Shown here piece after piece: positions 45,000-55,649 of a DNA stretch of 64,000 bases (its first letter is position 1; each line of letters opens with the position of its first letter). A model generated the notes under the pieces. That model worked only from the letters and a program-made list of their open reading frames with translations. It ran no database searches and was not told where the DNA came from. A program made the position numbers and the translations under genes. Source of the stretch: Microcoleus sp. AS-A8 (GTDB lineage Bacteria; Cyanobacteriota; Cyanobacteriia; Cyanobacteriales; Coleofasciculaceae); NCBI GenBank assembly GCA_039962225.1, contig JAMPKV010000001.1, forward strand, positions 372,001 through 436,000. Reading direction: 5' to 3'.

Positions 45000-47417
45000 T
45001 TAGGAATTTAGTTTCCGACGTGCTGCCTCTAAAAGCAGGCGTTGTTCAGCACGAGCGATCGCGTGATGAGTGCGTTCTACCTCATTAATATCGACGGAAA
45101 TCGACGTAATGCCCCACTGGACTAATGCATCAATTAAGTCAGGATATTGAGCGGGTGCTTGACCACAAATTGAGCAAGGAATGCCGATATTCTTGGCTGT
45201 CTCGATGATTTGTTGAAGTGCACGGCGAACCGCGAGATGATTTCCATTCAGGGAGGAACCTAACTCCTCTCGATCGCGGTCAGTTGCTAGCAATAATTGA
45301 GTAAAATCATTGCTTCCAATTGAGATGCCTTGAACCCCAGCTTTGACGTAATCGGACAGGAGAAATAGCACCGAAGGCACCTCTGCCATAATCCAGAGTT
45401 GGAACTGGGGATTATCGGTCAATCCAGCTTGTTCTACACGGCGACGGCAAAAGCTAAACTCTTCCACAGTACGAACAAAGGGCAACATCAGATTGACGTT
45501 GGTATAGCCGATCTGGTGAACGCCTCTTAGCGCTTCCAATTCTAAATCAAAGCAGGTGGGGTCATCCAAATAGCGAAGTGTGCCGCGCCTGCCTACGATC
45601 GGATTCAGTTCTGGTTCTGAGGGTGAGGTGGTACCTGTAAGAAGTTGTAATTCATGCGATCGCCAATCTAAGGAGCGATAAAACACCGGTCGAGGTGAAA
45701 AAACCGTGGCGAACTGAAGGAGAAGATGGGTAAGACGTGCCACTAACTCTTTGCTACGTCCCTGTTTCAACCAAGTACTCAAGGGGTGATTGTCCAAGGC
45801 ATCAAGCATCATGAGTTCCGAACGCAACAACCCAACCCCATCCACTGGGAGAACACCGATTCGTTCGAGAGAGCTAGGTTGGCTCAGATTCACGAGCAAT
45901 TGAGTGGCAATCGGATATGGGTTATAAGGGATAAGAGCTTGAGGATTGAGCATTGGAGTTTTCCCCATGCTATTATCCTGACGACCCAGTCGATGGATTT
46001 CTCCCTGATCCCCATCCAAAAAGAGAAACTCGTCGGTTTGAATGAGTTGAGTAATATCGGTAGCACCGACTACAGCGGGGATACCTAGTTCTCTGGCAAC
46101 AATTGCCGCATGGCTAGTCATTCCTCCCCGTTCTGTCACGATACCTACCGCTGATTTGAGCCAAGGTAGCCAATCCGGAGAGATGTGAGGGGCAACCCAA
46201 ATTTTTCCGGGGTGTAGCTTTTCCAGATTGAGGTTCTCACTCTTAAACACTTGAGCGGGCGCTGTGACTCGTCCTGCCGCTGCTGGTAATCCTCTAATGA
46301 TCTGAGGCGTGAGGCTTGAGGTTGGAGGTTGAGTAGACATGGCAATCTGAGAGCCAATGGCTCTGGGTTGAGGGACAAATTGCGTCAAATACAGCTGAGG
46401 TTCTGTGCTGCCGGGGGGTTGACAAAGTGTCCATTCTATAAAAAAGGTTTGAGTCAGTTCAGCGGCTAAGCGTTGGCATAGCTCAATGAGTTGCTTGAGG
46501 TATTTCTCGTTTAATGCGTATTGTTTTTGTTGTTCTTCACCGAGTATATAAGCTTGTAAACCACTCTCTGTTAAGGAATCACAGTCGGGTTGGTTCTTGA
46601 GACGATAGGCGCGGGTTTTGCTGCCGAGGAGTGAGGAGACGACGGTGCCACTGTCTACTTGCAATTGGTAGGTATCTGGCAGCACTTCACCCTTGGTTAA
46701 AACTTCTGCCATGCCCCAGGTGGCTTGAATTTTCCACTCATTCACGTCAGCTTCGATTGTGCCAGAGGCGATCGCCTCCCATAGGGGTTGTACCAATACA
46801 GCCAAATTCAGTTGCTGGATCTTGATGCCGTTACGCTGCCAATAAAACAAGCTTCTGGCGCGAAAGAGTTCTCCCCACACTCGTTTTAATGAGAGGATGA
46901 GGGCGTCTGGCACAAGATGACAACTGTGGGATTGTAAAATCTCCAGCGGCAGAATACGGGCTGGATTGAGGCTGCTTAGTGCCGTCGATAAGGGTTGTGT
47001 CCGAGATTGAGGGTCTAAGGGATGACGAAAAATGCTACTGTTTGCTAATTGCATCGATACCGAAGGGTGCAAAATCGCGACCGATGCACTTAGCTCTTGA
47101 GTTGCCGTTAAGAATGAGCGAGTCCAAGCGGGTGGCAAAACCACATTGGCGATCGCTTGACGCATGTGTTGGGCGACTCGCTGCAACTGGCGTGGATTGT
47201 CTACATCTACATGAAACGATGAATGGGGCAAGTCGGCTAATAGAGGTTCCGACTCACCCAACAGTTGGATCAACTCCCAAAACACACTTGTGGGAATCAC
47301 AAAGCCTGGTATAACCGGGTAGCCACGCTGCAAAAGCTGGCTTAAGTGGAAAGCTTTCTTTCCCACCAGAGGGAGTTCTGAAGATTGAATGTGATCGAGC
47401 CAGTAGAGATTATCCAA
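45000..47417 (-). CDS. Phosphoenolpyruvate synthase-like protein with degenerate ATP-binding domain
   Basis: This 805-residue protein has the order of PEP synthase. An N-terminal pyruvate/ATP-binding region opens GKKAFHLSQLLQRGYPVIPG. A phosphohistidine domain follows with the catalytic His in GGMTSHAAIVARELGIPAVV. The C-terminal PEP-binding TIM barrel (about 485-790) carries GVGLLRSELMM, FYRSLDWRSHELQ, MLPFVRTVEE, GISIGSNDFTQLLLATDRDR and the Cys loop CSICGQAPAQYPD. The central VRSSA-x-x-ED-type nucleotide motif expected around residues 110-150 is not recognisable. ATP-dependent formation of phosphohistidine may therefore be altered or done by another protein. It lies 0.2 kb downstream of ppc on the same strand. 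Confidence 0.85.
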   Translation of the reverse strand: MDNLYWLDHIQSSELPLVGKKAFHLSQLLQRGYPVIPGFVIPTSVFWELIQLLGESEPLLADLPHSSFHVDVDNPRQLQRVAQHMRQAIANVVLPPAWTRSFLTATQELSASVAILHPSVSMQLANSSIFRHPLDPQSRTQPLSTALSSLNPARILPLEILQSHSCHLVPDALILSLKRVWGELFRARSLFYWQRNGIKIQQLNLAVLVQPLWEAIASGTIEADVNEWKIQATWGMAEVLTKGEVLPDTYQLQVDSGTVVSSLLGSKTRAYRLKNQPDCDSLTESGLQAYILGEEQQKQYALNEKYLKQLIELCQRLAAELTQTFFIEWTLCQPPGSTEPQLYLTQFVPQPRAIGSQIAMSTQPPTSSLTPQIIRGLPAAAGRVTAPAQVFKSENLNLEKLHPGKIWVAPHISPDWLPWLKSAVGIVTERGGMTSHAAIVARELGIPAVVGATDITQLIQTDEFLFLDGDQGEIHRLGRQDNSMGKTPMLNPQALIPYNPYPIATQLLVNLSQPSSLERIGVLPVDGVGLLRSELMMLDALDNHPLSTWLKQGRSKELVARLTHLLLQFATVFSPRPVFYRSLDWRSHELQLLTGTTSPSEPELNPIVGRRGTLRYLDDPTCFDLELEALRGVHQIGYTNVNLMLPFVRTVEEFSFCRRRVEQAGLTDNPQFQLWIMAEVPSVLFLLSDYVKAGVQGISIGSNDFTQLLLATDRDREELGSSLNGNHLAVRRALQQIIETAKNIGIPCSICGQAPAQYPDLIDALVQWGITSISVDINEVERTHHAIARAEQRLLLEAARRKLNS

Positions 47418-47638
47418 ATTTAGACTTCAGTAGGTCATGAGTTAGGGGTTAGTCGTTCGTGGGAATGACTAAGCTAAGCTAACAATCTGCCAAGAAAGTC
47501 GGTTTTAAGAGCCGAGATTTCTTGTGGGATGGCCATCTTGCGCGTCCGAGTCATGCCAGTTTAATGGACAACTGCTGAGTAACAGTCCGACTCACAACTA
47601 ACGACTAACTTTAATTACCAACAACTCGCCAACCCAGA

Positions 47639-50600
47639 TCAACCTGTATTTCGCATTCCAGCGGCAATGCCGTTGATGGTTAACAAAGCCCCACGTAGGA
47701 GTTCACCTTTACTGTACCGGGAGTGGATGACCGTTCCTGAAGCCGTCTGGCTGCTGTGTTGGCGTAGGCGTTTTAACAAGGATACCTGTAAGAAGCCCAG
47801 GGGGACGATTGTGCCGTTACGCAACTGTACCGATCGCTGTAACTCTGGATCGCCATCGAGAAGCCGTTTGTGTCCTGCGATCGACAGGATTAAGTCGCGA
47901 GTCAGGTGGAATTCGCTGGCAATCTGATCAAACAAGCGCTCAAAGCGTTCCAGATTTTCCGGACTTGACAATTCGCGCACATAGTGGTGAGCAATTTGTA
48001 AATCCACCTTAGCCAGCGTCATCTCGACTTTGGACACGACCATTTTGAAGAACGGCCATTTGAAGTAGAAATAGCGCAGCAGCTTTAAATTCTCCTCTGG
48101 GTCTTCATCCAGAAAAGCTTTAAGAGCGGTACCGACACCATACCAACTCGGTAGTAAAAAGCGGGTTTGAGTCCAGCTAAACACCCAAGGGATCGCCCGG
48201 AGACTAGAGAAATCTTTCTTCCCCCCCCGACGCGAAGGACGAGAGCTTATTTGCAATTGGCTAATTTCTTGGATGGGGGTGACTTGATGAAAGAAATCCA
48301 GGAGGTCGGGTTGCTCATAAATCAGGTCGCGGTAATGAGCACGCGATCGCGTCGCTAACTCTTCCATAATTTGAGTCCACGGCTCGATATCATCAAAGCC
48401 GGTTCGCAGCAAGCTGGCTTGAATCACTGCTGTTGTCACAGTTTCCAAGTGATAAAGAGCCAATTCTGGAAGAGAGTATTTAGAGGCCAGCACCTCCCCT
48501 TGTTCCGTAATCTTAATTCGTCCATTGATACTGTGACCCGGTTGCGCGAGGATAGCTTCATAAGCTGGGCCACCACCACGCCCGACAGACCCCCCACGCC
48601 CGTGAAAGATGCGTAGGCAGATACCGTACTCCTCCGCCATTCTCTGAAGTGCTTTTTGAGCTTTATGAATTTCCCAGTTGCTACTCAAGAAACCCGAATC
48701 CTTGTTACTGTCCGAGTAACCCAGCATCACCTCTTGCAGGTTGGGACGTAGGGGTGAAGGTTGTTCGTTTAGCGTTTCCCCCAAGGGTAGGTCGGTAGGT
48801 TGAGGGTGATCTGGGCAACGTTCAACGTTTAACGCTTCATAGCCTCCTGCTAGACAGGCGCGATACAGCAGTAGGTCAAACAGCGATTTCATCACCCCTG
48901 GAGCACGCTTCAAGTCTTCCACGGTTTCAAACAGGGGCACAACCTGCACGCTGCTTTTTCCCGTCGCTGGATCGTAGAGTCCCGCTTCCTTGGCGAGTAA
49001 TAATACTTCCAACAAATCGCTGGCCTCGTGGCTCATGCTGATGATGTAGGTTTGACAGACTTGGGGACCAAACTCCTGCTGCAACTGCCGCAACATGCGG
49101 AAAGTCTCAATGGCTTCGCTGGTTTTCTGGGAAAAAGGCGCTTCCGCAGGAATGAGAGGGCGTCGGGTTTTTAATTCAGCCGTTAGCCATTGGGTTCGCT
49201 CTGCCTCGGATAGCTCATTGTAGGGCTTGGGCAAAATTTGCAGGTACTCCGCAATCTCATTGAGCGTGTCTGAGTGGCGGCTGCTTTCTTGACGAATATC
49301 CAGGTGTGCCAAGTTAAAGCCATAAATTTCCACTTGACAGATCAGATTTTCTAACTCCTGGCAGCTTAACCCGGTCACGGCTAAACTGCGCTCGATCAAC
49401 CGCAATTCTGCCAAAAACTCCGCACCTGAGCGATAAACACCAGAATTGTTCGTTTCGTTCAGGTCTTGTTGCAGGGGCTTTCCATCGTAAAGGCTGTAAA
49501 GTCTGCGGTTACGATCGCGCGTATTTTCCAGCCGTTGCTGCACATACGAGAGCTTGAGTCGGTAAGGCTCTTGTCGGTAGCGAATCGATAGCTGTTCGTA
49601 AAGCTCTGGCATTTGGGAGCGGTCTTGCTCTAGAGAATCTAATAACTCCGGTAAAACATCACTCCAGTGTAAAGAAAGACTCAACAAATTAATCAGAGAC
49701 CCGACCGACTGTATATATTTTCCGAGTACCAATCCGCGCTGATAGCAGGCTGTTTCCCAGGTTACTTGAGGAGTTACAGAAGGGTTACCATCCCGGTCTG
49801 ATCCCACCCAAGAGCCAAATTTGCAGAAGTTATGGACGGGAGGTGTCAGCCAAGGGAAAGACGAGTTTAAGGCTTGCTTCATCCGGTAATACAGTTGGGG
49901 GATGGCCTCAAACAGTACCTCCTGAAAATAGTGGAGTGTGTAATCGACCTCATCCAGCACACTGGGCTTGAATTGGTGTAATTCATCGGTGCGCCACCAC
50001 AGACGAATCTCTTCCATGAGTTGTTCGGTATAACCCTCGATTTCCCAAGACGAGGTCAATCCCAAAGACCTAGAAGCTTCCTCCGCTTGGTCTAGCTGTT
50101 TTAAAATGCGAGCAATGCGTCGCTGTTTGGCTCGAATCGTATGGCGGGTGATTTCTGTGGGGTGAGCGGTGAAGACTAACCGAATATCCAAATTTTCGAT
50201 CATCCGCTGAATTTGCTGCGGTGGCACATTCAGCTGTTGCAAGTGAGGAAATAACCAATGAAACGTGCCTGATTGTCGTTTGGAGGTTCCGTTATCCTGC
50301 CAGCTTCTTTCCAGAAAGTCCGCCATGGGGTCAGCATTCTGAGTTTCTGAATGAAGCGTGTTGCTAGAACTGTTGGCCAAATTCCCATTTTGTTTCGGGA
50401 AGGCTTGCTTGGACGGCAAAGCCTGATTAGCAGTAGCAGCCTTGGAAGTGGCGCGTCGTGAGAGTTGTTGATCGCGCTGCTCGTAATGCTGCTCAACAAT
50501 GTTAATGAGCTGGAAGTAAAGAGCAAACGCCCGTGACGCCCGAATCGCCGCATTGAGGTCGAGCTTTTCGATTACCTTAGGAACAGAGGATTCTGGTAAG

Positions 50601-50791
50601 TCGGTGGCTTGTCCCTCTGGCGAACACAAGTCGCGGAGTTGCTTAAGCAAATCAACTAATTCCTGACCGCATTCGGATAGGAGAACAGACCCCCACAAAT
50701 CTTCTACAACTTTGAGACGATGGCGCAGAAACAATTCGGAGGTAGAAGAGGCAGCAATTTCCTGATCAGACGAGTGAATGAGGGAACTCAT
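47639..50791 (-). CDS. ppc: Phosphoenolpyruvate carboxylase
   Basis: This enzyme carboxylates PEP to oxaloacetate, the main anaplerotic reaction in cyanobacteria. From ATG 50791 (AGAGG eight bases upstream) the protein has 1050 residues, typical of the cyanobacterial type. The longer frame to 50899 is not needed. The catalytic blocks are intact: [57 protein letters not shown], and the C terminus ends [11 protein letters not shown] Gln/Ser-rich stretch near 110-160 is an insertion seen in cyanobacterial enzymes. The upstream hairpin-rich region may be its 5' UTR. Confidence 0.98.
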   Translation of the reverse strand: MSSLIHSSDQEIAASSTSELFLRHRLKVVEDLWGSVLLSECGQELVDLLKQLRDLCSPEGQATDLPESSVPKVIEKLDLNAAIRASRAFALYFQLINIVEQHYEQRDQQLSRRATSKAATANQALPSKQAFPKQNGNLANSSSNTLHSETQNADPMADFLERSWQDNGTSKRQSGTFHWLFPHLQQLNVPPQQIQRMIENLDIRLVFTAHPTEITRHTIRAKQRRIARILKQLDQAEEASRSLGLTSSWEIEGYTEQLMEEIRLWWRTDELHQFKPSVLDEVDYTLHYFQEVLFEAIPQLYYRMKQALNSSFPWLTPPVHNFCKFGSWVGSDRDGNPSVTPQVTWETACYQRGLVLGKYIQSVGSLINLLSLSLHWSDVLPELLDSLEQDRSQMPELYEQLSIRYRQEPYRLKLSYVQQRLENTRDRNRRLYSLYDGKPLQQDLNETNNSGVYRSGAEFLAELRLIERSLAVTGLSCQELENLICQVEIYGFNLAHLDIRQESSRHSDTLNEIAEYLQILPKPYNELSEAERTQWLTAELKTRRPLIPAEAPFSQKTSEAIETFRMLRQLQQEFGPQVCQTYIISMSHEASDLLEVLLLAKEAGLYDPATGKSSVQVVPLFETVEDLKRAPGVMKSLFDLLLYRACLAGGYEALNVERCPDHPQPTDLPLGETLNEQPSPLRPNLQEVMLGYSDSNKDSGFLSSNWEIHKAQKALQRMAEEYGICLRIFHGRGGSVGRGGGPAYEAILAQPGHSINGRIKITEQGEVLASKYSLPELALYHLETVTTAVIQASLLRTGFDDIEPWTQIMEELATRSRAHYRDLIYEQPDLLDFFHQVTPIQEISQLQISSRPSRRGGKKDFSSLRAIPWVFSWTQTRFLLPSWYGVGTALKAFLDEDPEENLKLLRYFYFKWPFFKMVVSKVEMTLAKVDLQIAHHYVRELSSPENLERFERLFDQIASEFHLTRDLILSIAGHKRLLDGDPELQRSVQLRNGTIVPLGFLQVSLLKRLRQHSSQTASGTVIHSRYSKGELLRGALLTINGIAAGMRNTG

Positions 50792-50879
50792 AAAAACCTC
50801 TTGGCAGTTCGGAGACCCACTCCCTTTTTGGGGTGGTAGGAGGACGAGAACGAAGATACGGCGAATTCTCGCCGTTTTA

Positions 50880-51740
50880 AACCTAGCCGTGCGCCTCACA
50901 GGGGCTACTCTGCTGCACTCTCCAGTCGCACTCTGGAGTAGAGGCTACCGATATTCAATTCGCCTCGGTCGGGCGATTCAATCTCCGCTAACGCTCAGGA
51001 CAAGGTTACTAAGCGGTAGTTTTCGGCAGACACTGACTTAACCCCGTACATCATAAAGTCTCCCGCTTTCAGAGCTTGGAACTGGCTCGACACCATCCAA
51101 GGTCAGAATTCTAACGCGTCTTAGTAACGTAGCCTAGGCTTGACAAGCCTCAGCTAAGTCCGGTCAGGTATGGGGCTTATGGCTTTAATTCCTTAGCCTT
51201 CGGCATAGCCGAGGCGTGACGCTAGCGGTTATGGAAGCGCAACGCCGCAAGAATTAAATCCTACAAGCCCTCGCCTCAAGGCGCGGGTTCCTGACGGCTA
51301 GGTAAAGATGATCCATTGTAGGGTGTTCGCCTGTCCCTGCGTCGTTTCACAGGTAACTAAACGAGTGATGCTTAAACTTTACAAGTCGTTTTGCCCATCG
51401 CTCAATGGCCTGAGGCGTTTTCTCACAACCTCCCGACCAAAAAGGGACAAGGACACGAGTGCAGACTAGCAGACGTTAGTGACCACCTCTGAGAAGATTG
51501 GGGCCGGAGATCATCCGAGGTTGGGGGTAAAGATCAGACTGGGAAGGGGGCAGATTTTTGCTGGTTAGTTATTTCGGCCTGCGTGCACTCTGAAATCTCT
51601 TCGCTCTCGCCAGAGCGTTGGCTGATTTAATTGTTCATGGCTCAAAATTGCGTTCCGCGTTCCTGAAACTCAAAGACTCCTGCGAGGCGTTATGAGACTT
51701 ATTCACGAGGCTAAAATACAGAGCGATTAGGTTCTATAAT
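50880..51740. ncRNA. Hairpin-rich non-coding region, candidate structured RNA or mobile-element relic
   Basis: About 860 bp with no gene, more GC-rich than other spacers and full of inverted repeats: 50920-50938 (CTCCAG/CTGGAG), 51136-51150 (AGGCTT/AAGCCT), 51198-51214 (CTTCGGC/GCCGAGG) and 51268-51287 (CCC-CGCC/GGCG-GGG). On the minus strand the segment near 51260-51300 (CAGGAACCCGCGCCTTGAG) looks like the 3' end of an IS200/IS605-type element or its guide RNA. It could equally be a long structured leader of ppc. I cannot name an RNA family, and the type label is provisional. Confidence 0.4.
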
Positions 51741-51758
51741 CATTAGCTTCGTCTCTCT

Positions 51759-51998
51759 CTATTCACTCACATCCTGCTCGCCTGATTCTGGAAAGTGTAG
51801 AACGGGTAAACGCTCACCGCGAAACACTTCCTCGCTGTTGATACCGGTTGTTTGCAGCCAGGAGAAAATAGCGTCAGTCGCGAGAACGCCGAGCAGCAGG
51901 GGGCCAACGGCTAAACTTAAGAAGAATTCTGTTGGCCCTTGGGACTGAGAGAGGTTAGTCACTGTCATTTCCGGGAGTTTGTTGGTATAAGAGGACAT
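51759..51998 (-). CDS. Small single-helix membrane protein
   Basis: From ATG 51998 the product has 79 residues. A polar N terminus (MSSYTNKLPEMTVTNLSQSQ) precedes one strong membrane helix (FFLSLAVGPLLLGVLATDAI) and an acidic C terminus. A frame extends upstream to 52067 and another ATG lies at codon 11. No clear ribosome site marks either. I do not recognise the family. It lies about 0.85 kb upstream of ppc on the same strand. Confidence 0.55.
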   Translation of the reverse strand: MSSYTNKLPEMTVTNLSQSQGPTEFFLSLAVGPLLLGVLATDAIFSWLQTTGINSEEVFRGERLPVLHFPESGEQDVSE

Positions 51999-52292
51999 GA
52001 GTGAAGCTAAAAATAACCATCCTGAACTGAAGCCAGTGAGGGAGCTAATGTTGCCCACCTCGTGCAAATATCCTAACGCTGCCTGACCAGAATTTGGTCA
52101 ACCTTGAGGGCTTAGTTTTGTGTTAAGGCTATTTAGATGTATTTTGATGAAGTAATTGTGCTGGCCTGCTGGGTGATTACCCATGGTAATGCTACATAGT
52201 GCAAAAAAAGCTATAAGTATGCTTAAACCGGGTGTGCAATTACTCCAGGAAAAATCATTAGATTCTTTATCAGTCCAGGTGACAGGTTTGTA

Positions 52293-55200
52293 ATGTTGGA
52301 TGTCGATCAGCATATCCCAAAAGCTCGTTCATCCTCCCTTGCCCAATGGGTATATGGTGCAATCGGGCAATCGGGGGTACGCCTCCGAGTCCGTCTAGGA
52401 GGAAATAACCTGCACATTCTGTGTGAGAGCCGCCAGAGTTTAGATGCGAAGACGGTGGTGAATCGTTTGCTCGATGCGCTTGGCAGCCGAGAGGCGGGAG
52501 AGGCGTTTCCGATCGACCCGGAAAACCCTGTTTACCAAATCATTCTCTATGGGCGTACCGTCGGTCACGATCGCCCGGATTGGATTAAGCAAATTCGGCT
52601 CAAGCCGCCCGTCACCCAAGGAATCTCAACGTCTCAGGAGACAGCGGAGACAGCGGCCCAAACGGTAACCCCGGAATCAGAGTTAAGGGTTTCCCACGAA
52701 AGTTTGGCTCGTTCGGGTTCACCCGAAGCCATTTCGCGTTATCTGAGCGAAACGTTGAATTCCCTGGGCGTCAGGGTTAAAGTCCTGATCCAAACTCTTC
52801 CTGAAGCCACAGCGCATCAAGACCTTGCTTCTGGCTCCACGGCAACTGAGTCTGCGGCTGAATCATCAGAAACCTTTCCTTTCGATGGGGACGCCTCAGT
52901 TCCTAACCGTCGTCTTTGGGTGATTTGTAATTCTGACTACAGTCCCGATGCCTCCGTGCTAGCTGAACCGGTGGTTCAGCAGTTGCGTTCCTTGCGACTC
53001 AACGGTTTCCGAGATGCGGCGATTTGTAGCCAGGTAAGCGGGGAAGCTTCTCCAGAATGGATGCTGCGGGTGGATTTGACCCCTCCCGAAGAAATGCTGA
53101 AAGAATGGGCACGCTGGGGTGATGTGCAGGCGCTCGCTCGCTCTATCAACCAGGCAATCCTGAACGTGGGCATGGAAGTACGGGCGGTTCTCAAAGATGC
53201 GACCCTGCATTTATTCTGTAGCCCCTTGGAGCGGCAGCCGACGACGGCTCCAGACAAGCGCAAGGCGATGAATGCGATCGCAAGGGTATTGGAATCGATC
53301 ACCCCTCAAGGTATCCAAGCCGCAACAGTTTATGGGGTCGAATTCCAGGAGCGTAAACTTGCGCCTGAGCAAGAAAAGCCCGTCTGGATCGAGTGGCTCA
53401 ACTTATCCACCACCAACAACCCCACCTTAGGAGAATCGGCCTTGTCCCTCGCCCAAAAGGGACATCAAGAAGCCTTGGCTTTCTTGCTCGAACGCTTACT
53501 CAATCCTGACCTGGATCGACGCTTAGCGACTGGCGGCATTCATCTGAAACTGCGCCGCAAGCAAGACTTGTTGCACATTATGAGCGAGGCACCGATTTGT
53601 CCCCCCCAAGCTGAAGTTGCTCCCCCCATTGCCCGCTTCCTGCGTCAGTTAGGGATTCCGGAAATGGCTGGAGTGCGGATCTATGGACGCCGTGCAGGTT
53701 CGACTTCCCCCTCGTGGAACTATGGCGTTGATTTCGTCCAACGACAGCGTCTGGTTCCAGAAGCCACCCCAGAGTTTGCCGCCTCAGATGCCTACGTGAA
53801 TGAATTGGTGGCTCCCACCGAGGAACCGATTCTACGTCCCGATTTAACGCCCGAAGATGTTCAAGACGGTCTGAAACAGACGGTTCAATCAGCACGACGC
53901 CTCCTGCAACGGGGTTTTTGTGCCACCCAGCTGTTTGTTCTGAGCGAAGACGACCAAGAAACAACCCTGGTGCCTCAAGGCTCAAGCGCTAAAAATTTCG
54001 CCTCGTTTCAAGGGTTCCGAGTCGCAGTGGTGTGGGGTTTGTTGGGATTATTGCTCACGGTGCAAGCGGATTGGCTCATGGGTCAAACTCTAAAAAGACC
54101 GACGCAGTCCCCCGTTGATCCAACGGCTGGCGAGTCATCCACTAAAGTCTCTCTCCCTCAACTTTCCTTGCAAAAAGGCGAGATTCCTAGAGCAAGCGGC
54201 TTCAATTCCTCCGGTTTTACGAGAGATGGCAAGACAAGCGTCATCATTAATAAAACTGAAGCGGAGGCTTCCTTAACCCCCGAAAAAGTGAATGCCGCCA
54301 AAGCGGCTATTTTAGCCGCCGCGCGATCGCCCAATCCCTCCTTCAACAACCGACTCTTAGATGACAAACTGGCTCTGTACCAACAGCGACTGCTACAAAG
54401 TGGGCCTCCTGACATTCTGATTATCGGCAGTTCTAGAGCCTTGCGAGGGGTCGATCCCATCGCCCTCCAAGATGCTTTAGCCGCTCAGGGTCATCCAAAT
54501 TTGGAAGTGTTTAACTTTGCCATTAACGGCGCTACGGCTCAGGTTGTAGACTTAATCATCCGCCGCATCTTAACCCCAGAACAACTCCCGAAATTGATTA
54601 TCTGGGCAGATGGGGCACGAGCCTTTAATAGTGGTCGGGAAGATGCTACGTATAGAGCGATCGCCACCTCCGAAGGCTACCAGCGTCTCCAAGCTGGAAC
54701 CTTTCCCGCCCTGATGGGGACAAATCGCGATCGTCGCTTTGGGAAAACCGCACAACTCGACAACTCTCAAAATGAAAAAACTGCCCAATCTTCGCCTGCT
54801 TTAGGAGTCAGTTATCAATCCATCAGTGAGTGGTTGAATCAGTCACTGGGTCATGTTTCCTCGACCTATCCTCAACGAGATAAGCTGAAATCTTTATTAC
54901 GTGAACAATTTGTCGGCTTCCTTAAACATACGAATGTTTCCCCTACTCAAACTGAGGCGAACTCTCAGAAATTATCCCCATTGGAAGAGGCCATTGATTT
55001 AGATGGATTCTTGCCTCTATCGGGTCGCTTTAATCCTGCCACTTATTACAAGAACCACCCAAGAGTAGCCGGGGATTATGATGGAGATTTCCAATCCTTT
55101 CAACTGAAGGGAGAGCAGGACACAGCCCTAGAATCACTTCTGCAATTTGCCCAAGTTAATAATATTGGGATGGCTTTTGTCAACCTCCCCCTCACCAAAG

Positions 55201-55418
55201 ATTATTTAGACCCAGCGCGTACCGAATACGAAGAAAAATTCCAACGGTATATGCACTCTTCTGCTAGGGAAAAGGGATTAATTTTTCGTGACTTAAGCCG
55301 GTTATTACTCACCAAACCCGATTTCTTTTCCGACCCCAGCCACCTCAATCGTTATGGTGCTTATCGAGTATCTAATCATCTGGCTCAAGACCCAATGATT
55401 CCTTGGCCTACTCCATAA
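52293..55418 (+). CDS. DUF1574 protein with four N-terminal repeat domains
   Basis: This protein has 1041 residues. Four related domains of about 100 residues fill positions 10-515; each begins with a helix (LAQWVYGAIGQSGVRLRV; ISRYLSETLNSLGVRVKV; LARSINQAILNVGMEVRA) and ends with a Y/C-x-G-x-x-x-P-x-W type block. A membrane helix follows at about 568-592 (VAVVWGLLGLLLTVQADWLM). The rest, DUF1574, is SGNH-hydrolase-like, with IIGSSRALRG near 707 and DPSHLNRYGAYRVSN near the end, the Ser and Asp-x-x-His elements. It resembles the AlgJ/AlgX partners of MBOAT acyltransferases. The next gene is an MBOAT. Confidence 0.88.
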   Translation: MLDVDQHIPKARSSSLAQWVYGAIGQSGVRLRVRLGGNNLHILCESRQSLDAKTVVNRLLDALGSREAGEAFPIDPENPVYQIILYGRTVGHDRPDWIKQIRLKPPVTQGISTSQETAETAAQTVTPESELRVSHESLARSGSPEAISRYLSETLNSLGVRVKVLIQTLPEATAHQDLASGSTATESAAESSETFPFDGDASVPNRRLWVICNSDYSPDASVLAEPVVQQLRSLRLNGFRDAAICSQVSGEASPEWMLRVDLTPPEEMLKEWARWGDVQALARSINQAILNVGMEVRAVLKDATLHLFCSPLERQPTTAPDKRKAMNAIARVLESITPQGIQAATVYGVEFQERKLAPEQEKPVWIEWLNLSTTNNPTLGESALSLAQKGHQEALAFLLERLLNPDLDRRLATGGIHLKLRRKQDLLHIMSEAPICPPQAEVAPPIARFLRQLGIPEMAGVRIYGRRAGSTSPSWNYGVDFVQRQRLVPEATPEFAASDAYVNELVAPTEEPILRPDLTPEDVQDGLKQTVQSARRLLQRGFCATQLFVLSEDDQETTLVPQGSSAKNFASFQGFRVAVVWGLLGLLLTVQADWLMGQTLKRPTQSPVDPTAGESSTKVSLPQLSLQKGEIPRASGFNSSGFTRDGKTSVIINKTEAEASLTPEKVNAAKAAILAAARSPNPSFNNRLLDDKLALYQQRLLQSGPPDILIIGSSRALRGVDPIALQDALAAQGHPNLEVFNFAINGATAQVVDLIIRRILTPEQLPKLIIWADGARAFNSGREDATYRAIATSEGYQRLQAGTFPALMGTNRDRRFGKTAQLDNSQNEKTAQSSPALGVSYQSISEWLNQSLGHVSSTYPQRDKLKSLLREQFVGFLKHTNVSPTQTEANSQKLSPLEEAIDLDGFLPLSGRFNPATYYKNHPRVAGDYDGDFQSFQLKGEQDTALESLLQFAQVNNIGMAFVNLPLTKDYLDPARTEYEEKFQRYMHSSAREKGLIFRDLSRLLLTKPDFFSDPSHLNRYGAYRVSNHLAQDPMIPWPTP

Positions 55419-55649
55419 ACTATGAAGTGTAAAGCCTATTAAGCCTAGCTGTTACCGTTGCCCTAATCGATAAACTTTTAGGTGGCGTTTAGCGTCGGAG
55501 GGAAGATGAAATCCTGGTTCATCTTTCCTCAAGGTTACAGACTTTTTTAAACGACCAATCCTAAGAAAAATTCCCCTTTTCAAGTAGGATGATTAAACCC
55601 TAAAGTATTCATAGTTAATTCTTGAAAATTCACAATTCCCCTTTGAGCA

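Noticed and set aside
50880..51740. RNase P RNA, tmRNA or group II intron
   Set aside because: None of their conserved core motifs could be found on either strand.
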